From assembly GCF_052116305.1 (NCBI RefSeq), contig NZ_JBQKLI010000001.1, forward strand, positions 124,001 through 188,000: a DNA stretch of 64,000 nucleotides. Direction: 5' to 3'. The notes beneath the pieces were generated by a model. That model was not told the DNA's origin. It made no database searches and was given only the letters and a program-made list of their open reading frames with translations. The position numbers and the translations under genes were made by a program. This DNA comes from JBQKLI01 sp012798975. GTDB taxonomy: Bacteria; Bacillota; Clostridia; Tissierellales; Peptoniphilaceae. The first letter of the stretch is position 1, and every line of letters begins with the position of its first letter. This document shows positions 17,364 to 27,173 of this stretch, in pieces.

Positions 17364-18392
17364 ATGATAACAATTTTAGCAGCAATATTAGTATTTTCAA
17401 TTGTAATTTTTGTCCATGAGTTCGGACACTTTATAGCAGCAAAAAAATCCGGCGTAAAAGTCAACGAGTTTTCAATCGGCATGGGTCCGGCATTATTTAA
17501 AAAACAGGGAGCAGAAACATTATACGCTATACGTGTCCTTCCTATCGGCGGTTACTGTGCAATGGAGGGTGAAGACGATGAATCAGATGATATAAGAAGT
17601 TTCGATAATGTTTCTGCAGCTAAGCGGTTTGTTATTATTATAGCCGGGGCATTAATGAATTTCTTGTTTGCTCTCTTGATTTGTATCTTTATTCAAACTT
17701 TCACGATCACAACTGTCAATATAGCTTCCGTTGCTGAAAACTCTCCCGCATCACGAAGCGGGTTTATGCCCGGAGATGTTATAACAGAAGTTGAAAATAC
17801 AAAGATAACAAATACGAGTCAAATCCAAACGATGATTTTAGAGTCTGGCGGCAGAGAATTAAATTATAAAATCATAAGAGACGGAAATGAAGATACCATT
17901 ACTGCAGCTGCAGAACCGGCAGAAGGCACGGAAGGAAGCCAGTTGTATCAAATCGGCATACAAATGCAGGGAGTACAGAATGCTTCTTTAAGCAATTTTT
18001 CCCTTATAAGAGGAATCGCAGGCGGTTTTTCTCAGTTTGGGGCAATGATGATTATGATGGGTCAGATTCTAGGGATGTTATTTACAGGACGTTTAGGAGT
18101 TTCTAATCTAGCGGGGCCTGTAGGTGTAGTATCTGAAATCGGCAGACAAGCAAATACAGGATTGATCTCTCTTCTGTTTTTCGTTTCTTATATAAATGTG
18201 AATTTAGGGGTATTAAATCTACTGCCTTTTCCAGCGTTAGATGGAGGAAGAGCAGTGCTGATTCTTATAGAAATGGCAACAGGAAAAAAACTACCAAAAA
18301 ATAAAGAAGCGCTAATCAATGGGATAGGTTTATTATTATTGTTGGGATTAATTTTGTTCGTAAGTATTAACGACGTACGAAGAATATTTTAA
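17364..18392 (+). CDS. rseP: RIP zinc metalloprotease RseP (site-2 protease)
   Basis: Intramembrane protease that cleaves membrane-bound regulators or signal-peptide remnants. The 342-residue protein has the zinc motif HEFGH in the first membrane helix (residues 18-22), a single PDZ domain at about 110-190 (PASRSGFMPGDVI), and the C-terminal NLLPFPALDGGR motif supplying the third zinc ligand. The ATG at 17364 is preferred to the TTG three bases earlier because of spacing from TAGGAG. Confidence 0.95.
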   Translation: MITILAAILVFSIVIFVHEFGHFIAAKKSGVKVNEFSIGMGPALFKKQGAETLYAIRVLPIGGYCAMEGEDDESDDIRSFDNVSAAKRFVIIIAGALMNFLFALLICIFIQTFTITTVNIASVAENSPASRSGFMPGDVITEVENTKITNTSQIQTMILESGGRELNYKIIRDGNEDTITAAAEPAEGTEGSQLYQIGIQMQGVQNASLSNFSLIRGIAGGFSQFGAMMIMMGQILGMLFTGRLGVSNLAGPVGVVSEIGRQANTGLISLLFFVSYINVNLGVLNLLPFPALDGGRAVLILIEMATGKKLPKNKEALINGIGLLLLLGLILFVSINDVRRIF

Positions 18393-18401
18393 GGGGACAT
18401 A

Positions 18402-19451
18402 ATGGAAAGAAGAAAAACGAAAAAAATTATGGTAGGTGATGTTTCTATTGGAGGAGGATCACCTATTACTATTCAATCTATGACGAATACAGATACAAAA
18501 AATATTGACGATACCGTCAGCCAAATACTAAGATTTGAAAGTTTAGGCTGCGATCTAACCAGAAGTGCTATTAACGATATGGAGGATGCAAAAGCTATAA
18601 GGGAAATCAAAGAAAAGACAAATATACCTTTCATAGCAGATATACAATTTCATTATAAACTTGCTATAGCAGCGGTGGAAAACGGGGCAGACTGTCTGCG
18701 TATTAATCCGGGAAATATCGGTTTGAAAGAAAAGGTTAAAGAACTTGTAAACTGCTGCAATCATTATGGAGTTCCTATGAGAGTTGGAGTCAACAGCGGA
18801 TCTATTCATCAGAATATGCTGGATAAATACGGAGGGGTAAATGTTGATTCAATTTGCTACAGCGCCTTAGAAGAAATCGAGTATTTAGAGTCTTTGAATT
18901 TTTATAATATGAAAATATCTTTAAAGTCTTCTGATGTAAACATGAGTATAGGGGCTTATAAAAGATTTTCAGAGCTATCCGATTATCCGCTTCATCTTGG
19001 TATAACAGAAGCAGGTCCGCCATTTAAAGGAACCATCAAATCAGCTGTTGGAATCGGCAGTTTGCTAAGCCAAGGCATAGGCGATACTTTAAGAGTTTCA
19101 TTAACCAGCAATCCAGAAGAAGAAATCAAGGTAGGAAAAGAGATTTTAAAAGCATTAGATCTAAGGCAGGAAGGCATCGATATTATTTCTTGCCCGACAT
19201 GTGCGCGAACGAAGATTGATTTAATACGTCTAGTAGAGCAGGCAGATGAAATTCTAGATAAGATGGACAAGAATATTAAAGTAGCGATTATGGGCTGTCC
19301 TGTAAATGGACCTGGAGAAGCAAAAGAAGCAGACATCGGAATAGCAGCAGGAAAGGGAACGGGTATCCTTTTTAAGAAAGGTGTTGTTCTTAGAAAAGTT
19401 CCGGAAGAAGAATTATTGTCTGCTTTAATTGAAGAGATTGAACAATTGTAG
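18402..19451 (+). CDS. ispG: 4-hydroxy-3-methylbut-2-enyl diphosphate synthase
   Basis: Iron-sulfur enzyme of the MEP isoprenoid pathway. The 349-residue protein opens with the usual VGDVSIGGGSPITIQSM region and carries the [4Fe-4S] ligands in CPTCARTK near residue 267 and GCPVNGPGEA near 302. It shows that the MEP route operates, although dxr is absent from its usual neighbouring place. It lies between rseP and polC; the polC ribosome binding site overlaps its stop. Confidence 0.97.
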   Translation: MERRKTKKIMVGDVSIGGGSPITIQSMTNTDTKNIDDTVSQILRFESLGCDLTRSAINDMEDAKAIREIKEKTNIPFIADIQFHYKLAIAAVENGADCLRINPGNIGLKEKVKELVNCCNHYGVPMRVGVNSGSIHQNMLDKYGGVNVDSICYSALEEIEYLESLNFYNMKISLKSSDVNMSIGAYKRFSELSDYPLHLGITEAGPPFKGTIKSAVGIGSLLSQGIGDTLRVSLTSNPEEEIKVGKEILKALDLRQEGIDIISCPTCARTKIDLIRLVEQADEILDKMDKNIKVAIMGCPVNGPGEAKEADIGIAAGKGTGILFKKGVVLRKVPEEELLSALIEEIEQL

Positions 19452-19459
19452 GTGATTTG

Positions 19460-22400
19460 TTGAATAATTTAAATGATATACTTTCAAAATCAAATAAGGA
19501 TATATTTCTTGAGGAAGAATATGAGTTTGAACGTATCCTATTTAATAAAAGATCAAAACGATTAGAACTCTATTTCAAAAATGATATTTCTGCTATAGAG
19601 GAACAAATTAAGACAGAATTAAGTGCATTGATCCCTGAAATTGCAATTGTTTTATATAGTAAAAAATCAACAGTTAAACAATGTACAAATGAATTTATTC
19701 AAAACTTGCTAAACCAATATAATGAATCCTGTGTTGCCTGTATAGATATCCAAAATATCATGATCGACAAGAATTCAATTACGATTCATTTTCCTTATCA
19801 AATGGCAAAGGAAACATTTGAAAACAAAGGATTGCATTCAAGATTAAAAGAAGATCTTTTAAAGGAATGCGGCGTAGAATTTAAATTGAACCTTTTATAT
19901 GAACAAAAACTAAGCAACGATGACTTTTTGGAAAAAAACGAGAAAGAAGAACTAAATACGGTTCGAACTGTTGCAGCGGCAGTCAATCGAAGTATAAAAA
20001 AACCTAAAAAAAAGGAATCATCACTTTCCTATGGCAGAAAAATCAAAGGAGAGCCTCAAGATATCCAAAGTTTAACTTCAGATTCTTACGAAGCGGTAAT
20101 TAAAGGAAAAATTTATAATGTGGAAAGCAGAGAGACAAAATCCAAAAAAATTATCGTTATTTTCGACATCAATGACCAATCAGGAGCTACAATCTGCAAA
20201 TTATTTTTGAAACCAGAAAAATATGAAGAAATAAAAGAATTATTTACAGAAGGCAATTCCTTAAAAGTAATGGGTAATATGCAATACGATAGTTTCAGCA
20301 ACTATAATTGTATTATGGTTCGATCCATAGAATCTGCAAGCATAGCAGACCGCAGAGATTTATCGCCTGATAAACGTATAGAACTTCATGCTTACACTCA
20401 GTTTAGTGCTTCAAATGGTTTTATTTCTCCAAAAGCTTTGATAAAAGAATTAGAAAATTGGGGTCATGAAGCTGTAGGAATTACGGACCAAGGAGTTGTA
20501 CAGGCTTTTCCAGATATAGCTGATGCCGTTAATGGTAAAAATATTCGGGCCCTTTACGGAATGGAAATGAAACTTTTAGAAGATTATATACGAATCTTCA
20601 CAAAAAAAGAAGAGGAAAATTCTTTTAATACATTTGTAGTTTTCGATATCGAGACAACAGGACTTTCCAGCAGAAACGATCGGATTACAGAAATCGGTGC
20701 TGTTAAAATAATCGACGGAAAAATTACAGAGGTCTATAATCAGCTTGTCAATCCTGAAAAAAATATTCCACCGAAAATTGTTGAACTGACAGGGATTACA
20801 AATGCGATGGTTGAAAACGAGCCTGTAATCGACAAAGTACTGCCAGAGTTTCTAGACTTTGTAGGAGATTCTATTCTTGTAGCTCATAATGCTGATTTTG
20901 ATACAGCTTTTATTTTCGAAAACTGCAGAAGACTTTCTATCTCTTGGAGCAGATCTTTTATCGATACTTTAGCTTTGGCAAGAGCTCTATATCCGGAATT
21001 AAGAAATCACAAACTAAACACATTAACAAAACACTTAGAAGTAAAACTTGAAAATCACCATAGAGCGTCAGACGATGCAAAAGCTACAGCGAATATATTT
21101 CTAAAAATGATCGACTTTCTTTCTGAGAAAAACATCAAATTAGATGAAAATATAAATCAGCTGGATACAGAATGGCCAAAATCTAAAAATGAAAGCCATA
21201 ACGCTTTATGCTATGCAAAAAACTATACAGGTTTAAAAAATTTATACAAGATGGTATCTGAATCATCATTACATTATTTTTTCAAAACTGGAGGAGTTCC
21301 CAAGTCTATCTTAGAGAAATACAGAGAAGGACTAATAATTGGAAGCGGAAACAGCAATGGCGAACTTTACAAAGCAATACTAAATAAAGAAACTGAGGAA
21401 ACAGTTAAAAAAATAGCATCCTTTTACGACTTTTTAGAAATTCAGCCGATTAATCAAAATTTAAGCTTATTAAAACGTGGCAAGGCATCTGACAGAAATG
21501 AGCTTATTGAAATTAATAAAAAAATAACCGGGATCGGTGAGGAGTTGAATATTCCAGTAGCAGCAACAGGTGATGTTCATTATTTAAATTCAGAAGATTT
21601 CGTGTTTAGAAATATTATCCTAGAAGGTCAAGGCAATCGTAATTTAGAAGAAGAAGGCTATTACTATCTTCGAACTACAGAAGAAATGCTGAAGGAATTC
21701 GATTATCTGGGAAGTGATAAAGCTCGGGAAGTTGTAATTGATAATACACACAATATAGCAGAGCAAATTGAAGATCTAAAGCCGATACCGGATGGAACAT
21801 TTCCTCCAGTAATTGAAGGTTCGGATGAAGAACTTAAAAATCTTACTTATACGAAAGCATACAATATTTACGGAAACCCATTGCCGGAACTGGTAGAAAA
21901 ACGTATTGATAGAGAACTGACATCAATTATTTCAAACGGCTATGCGGTTTTATATATTATCGCTCAAAAACTTGTTAAGCGATCAAATGAAGACGGCTAC
22001 CTTGTCGGATCCCGTGGTTCCGTTGGTTCTTCCTTAGTTGCTTTTTTAGCGGATATTACGGAAGTAAATTCTCTGCCACCTCACTATATTTGTTCGGAAT
22101 GCAATCACTCTGAATTTATTCTAGACGGTTCTTATGGATCCGGTGTGGATTTGCCAGATAAAATCTGTCCAAAATGCGGAACTTTAATGAAAAGAGATGG
22201 CTTTGATATCCCCTTCGAAGTTTTCTTAGGCTTTGAAGGGGACAAAGAACCAGATATCGACCTCAACTTTGCAGGGGAATATCAGTCTACAGCCCATGAA
22301 TACACAGAAGAAATGTTCGGTAAAGGCAAGGTATTTAGAGCAGGCACAATTACGACTATTGCAGAAAATACTGCTTTTGGATACATCAAAAAATATTTTG

Positions 22401-23674
22401 AAAAGAGAGAAGTCAATCTCCATCCTGCAGCCGTCAGACGTTATCAAAGGGGGATAGTCGGTGTTAAACGTTCTACCGGACAGCATCCTGGCGGAGTTAT
22501 GGTTGTGCCACGAGATAAAGATATTACTGATTTTTGTCCGATTCAGCATCCTGCAGATGATATAAATTCCGATATTATTACAACACATTTCAACTATCAG
22601 TCAATCAGCGGCAGGATTCTGAAACTAGATCTTTTAGGCCATGATGTTCCTACGATAATTAAGATGCTGAGCGATCTGACAGGAGTAGATGCTATCAATA
22701 TTCCAATGGACGATCAAGAAACAATGGAAGTTTTTAGATCTGTGGAAAGCTTGAACATGAAATATGATGCAAGCGAAATGGAAGTAGGAACGTTAGGTAT
22801 TCCTGAGTTCGGTACAGGTTTTGTTCGACAAATGCTCAAGGACACAAGACCGACCACTTTTTCTGAATTAGTCCGTATTTCCGGCTTGTCTCATGGTACA
22901 GATGTGTGGCTTAATAATGCCCAAGATCTTATTAGAGAGGGGAAAGCTGTACTGAAAGAAACAATATGTACAAGGGATGATATTATGCTTTTCTTGATTT
23001 TAAAGGGATTAGACAATAAAAAAGCCTTTAAAATCATGGAAACTGTTCGAAAGGGAAGACCCCTCGACCCAGAGACGATTCAATATATGGAAGAGTACGA
23101 CTTGCCGTCTTGGTATATCGATTCTTGTAAAAAGATACAATATCTATTTCCAAAAGCCCATGCAGTAGCCTACAATCTTATGAGTTATCGTATAGCTTAT
23201 TTTAAAGTGCATTATCCAGAAGCTTTTTACGCGACTTATTTTACGATTAAGATTGCAGATTATCCTGGAAATCTTGTGGCTAAAGGAATAGAAGCCATAA
23301 AAGATGAAATGGAACGAATAAAATCTTTAGGAAATGATGTTTCTCCTAAGGAAAAATCGGTATATAATTTATTAGAAGTAATAGAAGAAATGTATGCAAG
23401 AGGGATAGAATCGAAGCCTGTGAGTTTTAAACACTCAGACAAGCTGCGCTTCACTGTACCGGAAAAAGGGTTTATTCAGCCCCCTTTTAGAGCGTTAGAA
23501 GGGGTTTCTGATTCTCATTCCATCTCAATATACAAAGAGGCTCAAAACGATGAATTTATTTCGATTCAAGAGCTTGTCAAGAGAACCAAGATCAATAAAG
23601 TAGCAATAGAAGCTTTAAGAGAACATGGTACATTGGACGGACTGCCAGAAACAAACCAAATGAGTTTTTTATAA
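19460..23674 (+). CDS. polC: DNA polymerase III subunit alpha, PolC type
   Basis: Main replicative polymerase of low-GC Gram-positives. The 1404-residue protein has an N-terminal domain, an OB fold (about 215-300), a PHP domain (from about 310) interrupted by a 3'-5' exonuclease (FDIETTGLSS near 396, HHRASDDAKATA near 533), then the polymerase with EPDIDLNFAGEYQ and GQHPGG, plus a four-Cys zinc module. The start is TTG; I prefer 19460 over the adjacent TTG at 19457 for spacing from TAGGTG. The PHP metal-site residues are altered: HLHT is HAYT and TDH is TDQ. polC normally precedes rimP; here phoH follows. Confidence 0.97.
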   Translation: MNNLNDILSKSNKDIFLEEEYEFERILFNKRSKRLELYFKNDISAIEEQIKTELSALIPEIAIVLYSKKSTVKQCTNEFIQNLLNQYNESCVACIDIQNIMIDKNSITIHFPYQMAKETFENKGLHSRLKEDLLKECGVEFKLNLLYEQKLSNDDFLEKNEKEELNTVRTVAAAVNRSIKKPKKKESSLSYGRKIKGEPQDIQSLTSDSYEAVIKGKIYNVESRETKSKKIIVIFDINDQSGATICKLFLKPEKYEEIKELFTEGNSLKVMGNMQYDSFSNYNCIMVRSIESASIADRRDLSPDKRIELHAYTQFSASNGFISPKALIKELENWGHEAVGITDQGVVQAFPDIADAVNGKNIRALYGMEMKLLEDYIRIFTKKEEENSFNTFVVFDIETTGLSSRNDRITEIGAVKIIDGKITEVYNQLVNPEKNIPPKIVELTGITNAMVENEPVIDKVLPEFLDFVGDSILVAHNADFDTAFIFENCRRLSISWSRSFIDTLALARALYPELRNHKLNTLTKHLEVKLENHHRASDDAKATANIFLKMIDFLSEKNIKLDENINQLDTEWPKSKNESHNALCYAKNYTGLKNLYKMVSESSLHYFFKTGGVPKSILEKYREGLIIGSGNSNGELYKAILNKETEETVKKIASFYDFLEIQPINQNLSLLKRGKASDRNELIEINKKITGIGEELNIPVAATGDVHYLNSEDFVFRNIILEGQGNRNLEEEGYYYLRTTEEMLKEFDYLGSDKAREVVIDNTHNIAEQIEDLKPIPDGTFPPVIEGSDEELKNLTYTKAYNIYGNPLPELVEKRIDRELTSIISNGYAVLYIIAQKLVKRSNEDGYLVGSRGSVGSSLVAFLADITEVNSLPPHYICSECNHSEFILDGSYGSGVDLPDKICPKCGTLMKRDGFDIPFEVFLGFEGDKEPDIDLNFAGEYQSTAHEYTEEMFGKGKVFRAGTITTIAENTAFGYIKKYFEKREVNLHPAAVRRYQRGIVGVKRSTGQHPGGVMVVPRDKDITDFCPIQHPADDINSDIITTHFNYQSISGRILKLDLLGHDVPTIIKMLSDLTGVDAINIPMDDQETMEVFRSVESLNMKYDASEMEVGTLGIPEFGTGFVRQMLKDTRPTTFSELVRISGLSHGTDVWLNNAQDLIREGKAVLKETICTRDDIMLFLILKGLDNKKAFKIMETVRKGRPLDPETIQYMEEYDLPSWYIDSCKKIQYLFPKAHAVAYNLMSYRIAYFKVHYPEAFYATYFTIKIADYPGNLVAKGIEAIKDEMERIKSLGNDVSPKEKSVYNLLEVIEEMYARGIESKPVSFKHSDKLRFTVPEKGFIQPPFRALEGVSDSHSISIYKEAQNDEFISIQELVKRTKINKVAIEALREHGTLDGLPETNQMSFL

Positions 23675-23688
23675 ACTAAGGAGAATTT

Positions 23689-24639
23689 ATGTCGGAGAAA
23701 CTTGTTTATACTATAAATGACGAAAATATGATTCACCAAATATTTGGTGATTTAGATAAAAACAAAAGAATAATAGAAAACAGCTTTAATGTTGTGATGA
23801 AAATTAATTCAGAAGGAATAGAAATTATCGGCGAAAAAGAAAAAGCTGAGAAAACTTATGAATTGATCGAGCAATTAGTTCGGATTATAAAAAAACAGCC
23901 TCTTACGGATCAACAGCTGAATTACACAATTGATTCGGTTTTGATTGGAAAAGGGGAGGAATTGGAGAAATTATTGGAAGAGCCGATCAGTTATACTGCA
24001 TCAGGTAAGATCTTACGGGCAAAAACATTAGGACAATATAAATATATCAACGCGATTAAAAAAAATGATATCGTATTTGGAATTGGTCCAGCAGGTACAG
24101 GTAAAACTTATCTGGCCATGGCAATGGCGATTAAGGCTTTTAAAAACAATGAAGTCCGCCGTATTATTCTTACAAGACCTGCAGTAGAGGCAGGAGAGAG
24201 CTTAGGTTTTCTACCGGGTGATCTCCAAGAAAAAATAGATCCTTATTTAAGACCTCTTTATGACGCATTGTTTGATATTCTTGGATTTGAAAATTATCAA
24301 AGACTAGTAGAAAAGGGTTTGATTGAAGTAGCCCCCTTAGCCTATATGAGAGGAAGAACATTAGACGACTCCTATATTATATTAGATGAGGCGCAAAACA
24401 CTACGTCACAGCAGATGAAGATGTTTTTAACACGAATCGGATATGGATCCAAAGCTGTTATTACCGGTGATATTACTCAAGTAGATTTGCCTAGGGGAAA
24501 AAAATCTGGATTAGTCAGCGCATCTAATATTCTTAAAGATATAAAGGGAATAGAATTTATGACCTTCAAAAAAGAAGATGTTGTTCGCCATCCCTTAGTT
24601 CAAAGAATAATTGAAGCTTATGAAAAGGACGATAAATAA
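23689..24639 (+). CDS. phoH: PhoH-like ATPase
   Basis: Cytoplasmic P-loop ATPase thought to act in RNA metabolism; often next to ybeY. The 316-residue protein has an N-terminal small RNA-binding-like region (KINSEGIEIIGEKEKAEK), Walker A GPAGTGKTYLA near residue 131, and Walker B IILDEAQNT near 232. CTAAGGAGA precedes the ATG. It overlaps ybeY by one base. The pgpH-type 7TM-HD gene often found between phoH and ybeY is missing. Confidence 0.95.
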   Translation: MSEKLVYTINDENMIHQIFGDLDKNKRIIENSFNVVMKINSEGIEIIGEKEKAEKTYELIEQLVRIIKKQPLTDQQLNYTIDSVLIGKGEELEKLLEEPISYTASGKILRAKTLGQYKYINAIKKNDIVFGIGPAGTGKTYLAMAMAIKAFKNNEVRRIILTRPAVEAGESLGFLPGDLQEKIDPYLRPLYDALFDILGFENYQRLVEKGLIEVAPLAYMRGRTLDDSYIILDEAQNTTSQQMKMFLTRIGYGSKAVITGDITQVDLPRGKKSGLVSASNILKDIKGIEFMTFKKEDVVRHPLVQRIIEAYEKDDK

Positions 24640-25094
24640 TGAATATCATGTTTGAAGACAGGCAGGACATAAAAATCGAAGACAGTATCCTCTCAATAAT
24701 GATTGACTCTATCCAGAAAACCTTGGAGGAAGAACGTCTATCTTTAGATAAAGAGGTCTCTGTTTCTTTTGTAAATAATGATGAAATACAAGCTTTAAAC
24801 AGAGAATATAGAGATATTGATCGAGAAACAGATGTTTTATCCTTTCCTGTAGATTTTGAATTTGCTATAGATGGAGAAGATAAGCCCCTTGGAGACGTAA
24901 TAATCTCTGTTGAAAAAGCAAAAGAGCAAGCAGAAGAGTTTGGTCACAGTCTTTTAAGAGAAATGGTTTATTTAACCATCCATTCGATGCTTCATCTGCT
25001 AGGCTATGATCATTTAGAGGAATCGGATAAAAAGATCATGAGAGAAAAAGAAAAGGCAATCGTACGAGCAGTGGGTATATATAAGAACAGCTGA
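24639..25094 (+). CDS. ybeY: endoribonuclease YbeY (16S rRNA maturation)
   Basis: Single-strand-specific RNase needed for 16S rRNA 3' processing and ribosome quality control. The 151-residue protein contains the metal-binding H-x3-H-x5-H motif as HSMLHLLGYDH near residues 114-124, and REYRDIDRETDVLSFP upstream. ATG at 24639 overlaps the phoH stop and is served by AAGGA 9 bases upstream; ATG at 24648 is a less likely alternative. Confidence 0.95.
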   Translation: MNIMFEDRQDIKIEDSILSIMIDSIQKTLEEERLSLDKEVSVSFVNNDEIQALNREYRDIDRETDVLSFPVDFEFAIDGEDKPLGDVIISVEKAKEQAEEFGHSLLREMVYLTIHSMLHLLGYDHLEESDKKIMREKEKAIVRAVGIYKNS

Positions 25095-25121
25095 TTAATT
25101 AAAGAAAGCAGAGGTGAAATT

Positions 25122-25532
25122 ATGGAATATCTAAAAGAGGACATCCTTAAAAAGGCAATCGAGGCGAAAGAGCATGCATATGCACCTTATTCAAAATTTC
25201 ATGTAGGAGCCGCGGTTTTAACAGAAGATGGAAATATTTATACAGGATCAAATATTGAAAATTCCAGTTATCCGGCTACCATCTGTGCAGAACGGGTTGC
25301 AATAAGTACCGCAGTACATTCCGGTTCTAAGAAAATAAAAATGCTGGCGATTGCAGGAGATTCAGATTATACACATCCATGTGGAATCTGCAGACAAGTC
25401 CTTGTAGAATTTTCGGATAAAGAAACTTTGGTTATTGTTGGAAAAGATACTCATAATTTTAAAGTCTATAGTGTAAATGAACTGCTGCCTTATGCTTTTA
25501 CAAAAGAAGATATTGGAGAAGAAGATGTTTAA
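25122..25532 (+). CDS. cdd: cytidine deaminase
   Basis: Deaminates cytidine and deoxycytidine in pyrimidine salvage. The 136-residue zinc enzyme shows CAERVA with the catalytic Glu near residue 54 and PCGICRQ near 87-93 supplying zinc cysteines. GCAGAGGTG precedes the ATG. It overlaps era by 8 bases. The dgkA gene that often separates ybeY from cdd is absent. Confidence 0.96.
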   Translation: MEYLKEDILKKAIEAKEHAYAPYSKFHVGAAVLTEDGNIYTGSNIENSSYPATICAERVAISTAVHSGSKKIKMLAIAGDSDYTHPCGICRQVLVEFSDKETLVIVGKDTHNFKVYSVNELLPYAFTKEDIGEEDV

Positions 25533-26412
25533 ATCAGGATTTGTCACAGTTGTCGGTCGTTCTAACGTTGGGAAATCGACTTTATTAAATCATATAATGG
25601 AACAAAAATTATCTATAGTCACAAATAAAGCTCAGACTACGAGAAGTAGAATTCAGCTGATCTTTACAAATGAAGAAATGCAGGTTATATTTATCGATAC
25701 TCCAGGGATACAAAAACCTAAAAATAAATTAGGGGAATATATGCTGGATATTTCTGAATCTGCTTTAAAAGATGTAGATATTATTACCTATGTTGTCGAT
25801 ATAAGCGATACAATAGGGGAAAACGAAAACTATATATTGGAAAAATTACAGTCTCTAGACCAGAAGATTATACTTGTGATCAATAAAATGGATCTTGTCT
25901 CTGAAAATAAGCTGGAAGAAATTGTTGAAATGTACAAGAAATATAACATATTTGAAAGTATCATTCCGATTTCTGCATTAAACGGCAGAAATATTCACTT
26001 GTATCTAGAAGCTCTGTATCGTAATTTAGAGGAAGGGCCTATGTTTTATCCGGAAGATGCGATTACAGATCAAACAGAGCGGACCATTGTGTCAGAATTA
26101 ATTCGAGAAAAGGCGCTTCTTTTTCTTAAAGATGAAATTCCTCATGGTATAACTGTTACAATTGAATCTATGAAAGAAAGAAATAATCGTAAACTAATGG
26201 ATATTGATGCAACTATAGTTGTCGAAAAAAAATCACATAAAGGAATGGTTATCGGCAAAGGCGGAAAAATGATTCAAAAAATCGGTTCAACTGCTCGTGT
26301 TGATATCGAGAAGTTTTTAGACGAAAAAGTAAATCTTCAACTATGGGTTAAGATAGACGAAAATTGGCGAGCTAACGAACAGAAATTAAAGAGACTTGGT
26401 TTTCATAAATGA
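25525..26412 (+). CDS. era: GTPase Era
   Basis: Ribosome-assembly GTPase binding the 3' end of 16S rRNA. The 295-residue protein has G1 GRSNVGKST at about 10-18, G3 DTPG, G4 NKMD, and the C-terminal KH domain with GKGGKMIQKIG. ATG at 25525 has GGAGAAG a few bases upstream and begins MFKSGFVTVVGR, the expected N-terminus. It overlaps cdd before it and recO after it, so the string is translationally coupled. Confidence 0.97.
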   Translation: MFKSGFVTVVGRSNVGKSTLLNHIMEQKLSIVTNKAQTTRSRIQLIFTNEEMQVIFIDTPGIQKPKNKLGEYMLDISESALKDVDIITYVVDISDTIGENENYILEKLQSLDQKIILVINKMDLVSENKLEEIVEMYKKYNIFESIIPISALNGRNIHLYLEALYRNLEEGPMFYPEDAITDQTERTIVSELIREKALLFLKDEIPHGITVTIESMKERNNRKLMDIDATIVVEKKSHKGMVIGKGGKMIQKIGSTARVDIEKFLDEKVNLQLWVKIDENWRANEQKLKRLGFHK

Positions 26413-27173
26413 TAGAGTTGAAAAACATTCATGGAATCGTTGTTAATTCTATGAAATATAAAGAAAATAACCTGATTCTAAAGCTATATACCAGAGAATT
26501 AGGCATGGTTTCTTTATTGGTTCGAAACAAAAAAAATTTTCTGCCGTTATCCTATGAGGTCTTTGCAGAAAGCTGTTTTACTTTAGAAAGAGGTAAAAAT
26601 TTTTATTATTGTACAGATTATGAGTTAATTAATTCTCACTATGAAATTAGACATAATATAAAAGTTTATAGCTTCATTAATTTATTTGTAAATATCATTG
26701 AACTATCAATTATGGAAAATATGGTTGACTATAAATCCTATGATCTTTTTATTAAGACTTTGGATTTTATAAAAATTTCAGAAGATGATTTCTTAAATAT
26801 TGTTAATGGTTTTTTAATTAAATATATAAGTTTTCAGGGGTTTAAACCTCTGTTGAATCTAGAGCTGCTAAATAGTTGTTCGGATTTTATCTTTTCATTG
26901 GAAGAGGGAATATTTATCGGTTTAGAGGACAGTAAAGTAAAACATAATGAGATAGTATTCAGAAAATATGAACTAGAATATCTCTATGCTTTACTGTATA
27001 ATAGACTAGAAATTCTAGGAAAATTTGATATAGACATATATTCAAAAGAAAAGATATTTAATTCTTTGATTGAGTATATCAAATATATTTATGATATACC
27101 GCAATTGCATTCTATGAACTTTATAGAAAGGATGTGTCTATCTGAAAAATGGAGAAAACAACATGGTAAATGA
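26409..27173 (+). CDS. recO: DNA repair protein RecO
   Basis: Promotes RecA loading in the RecFOR pathway. The 254-residue protein has the N-terminal OB fold (IVVNSMKYKENNLILKLYT, RELGMVSLLVRN) and a helical C-terminal half. The four-cysteine zinc finger of many RecO proteins is not retained; only one cysteine remains in that region (NSCSDF near residue 160). It overlaps era by 4 bases and the next gene by 11 bases. Confidence 0.9.
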   Translation: MIELKNIHGIVVNSMKYKENNLILKLYTRELGMVSLLVRNKKNFLPLSYEVFAESCFTLERGKNFYYCTDYELINSHYEIRHNIKVYSFINLFVNIIELSIMENMVDYKSYDLFIKTLDFIKISEDDFLNIVNGFLIKYISFQGFKPLLNLELLNSCSDFIFSLEEGIFIGLEDSKVKHNEIVFRKYELEYLYALLYNRLEILGKFDIDIYSKEKIFNSLIEYIKYIYDIPQLHSMNFIERMCLSEKWRKQHGK

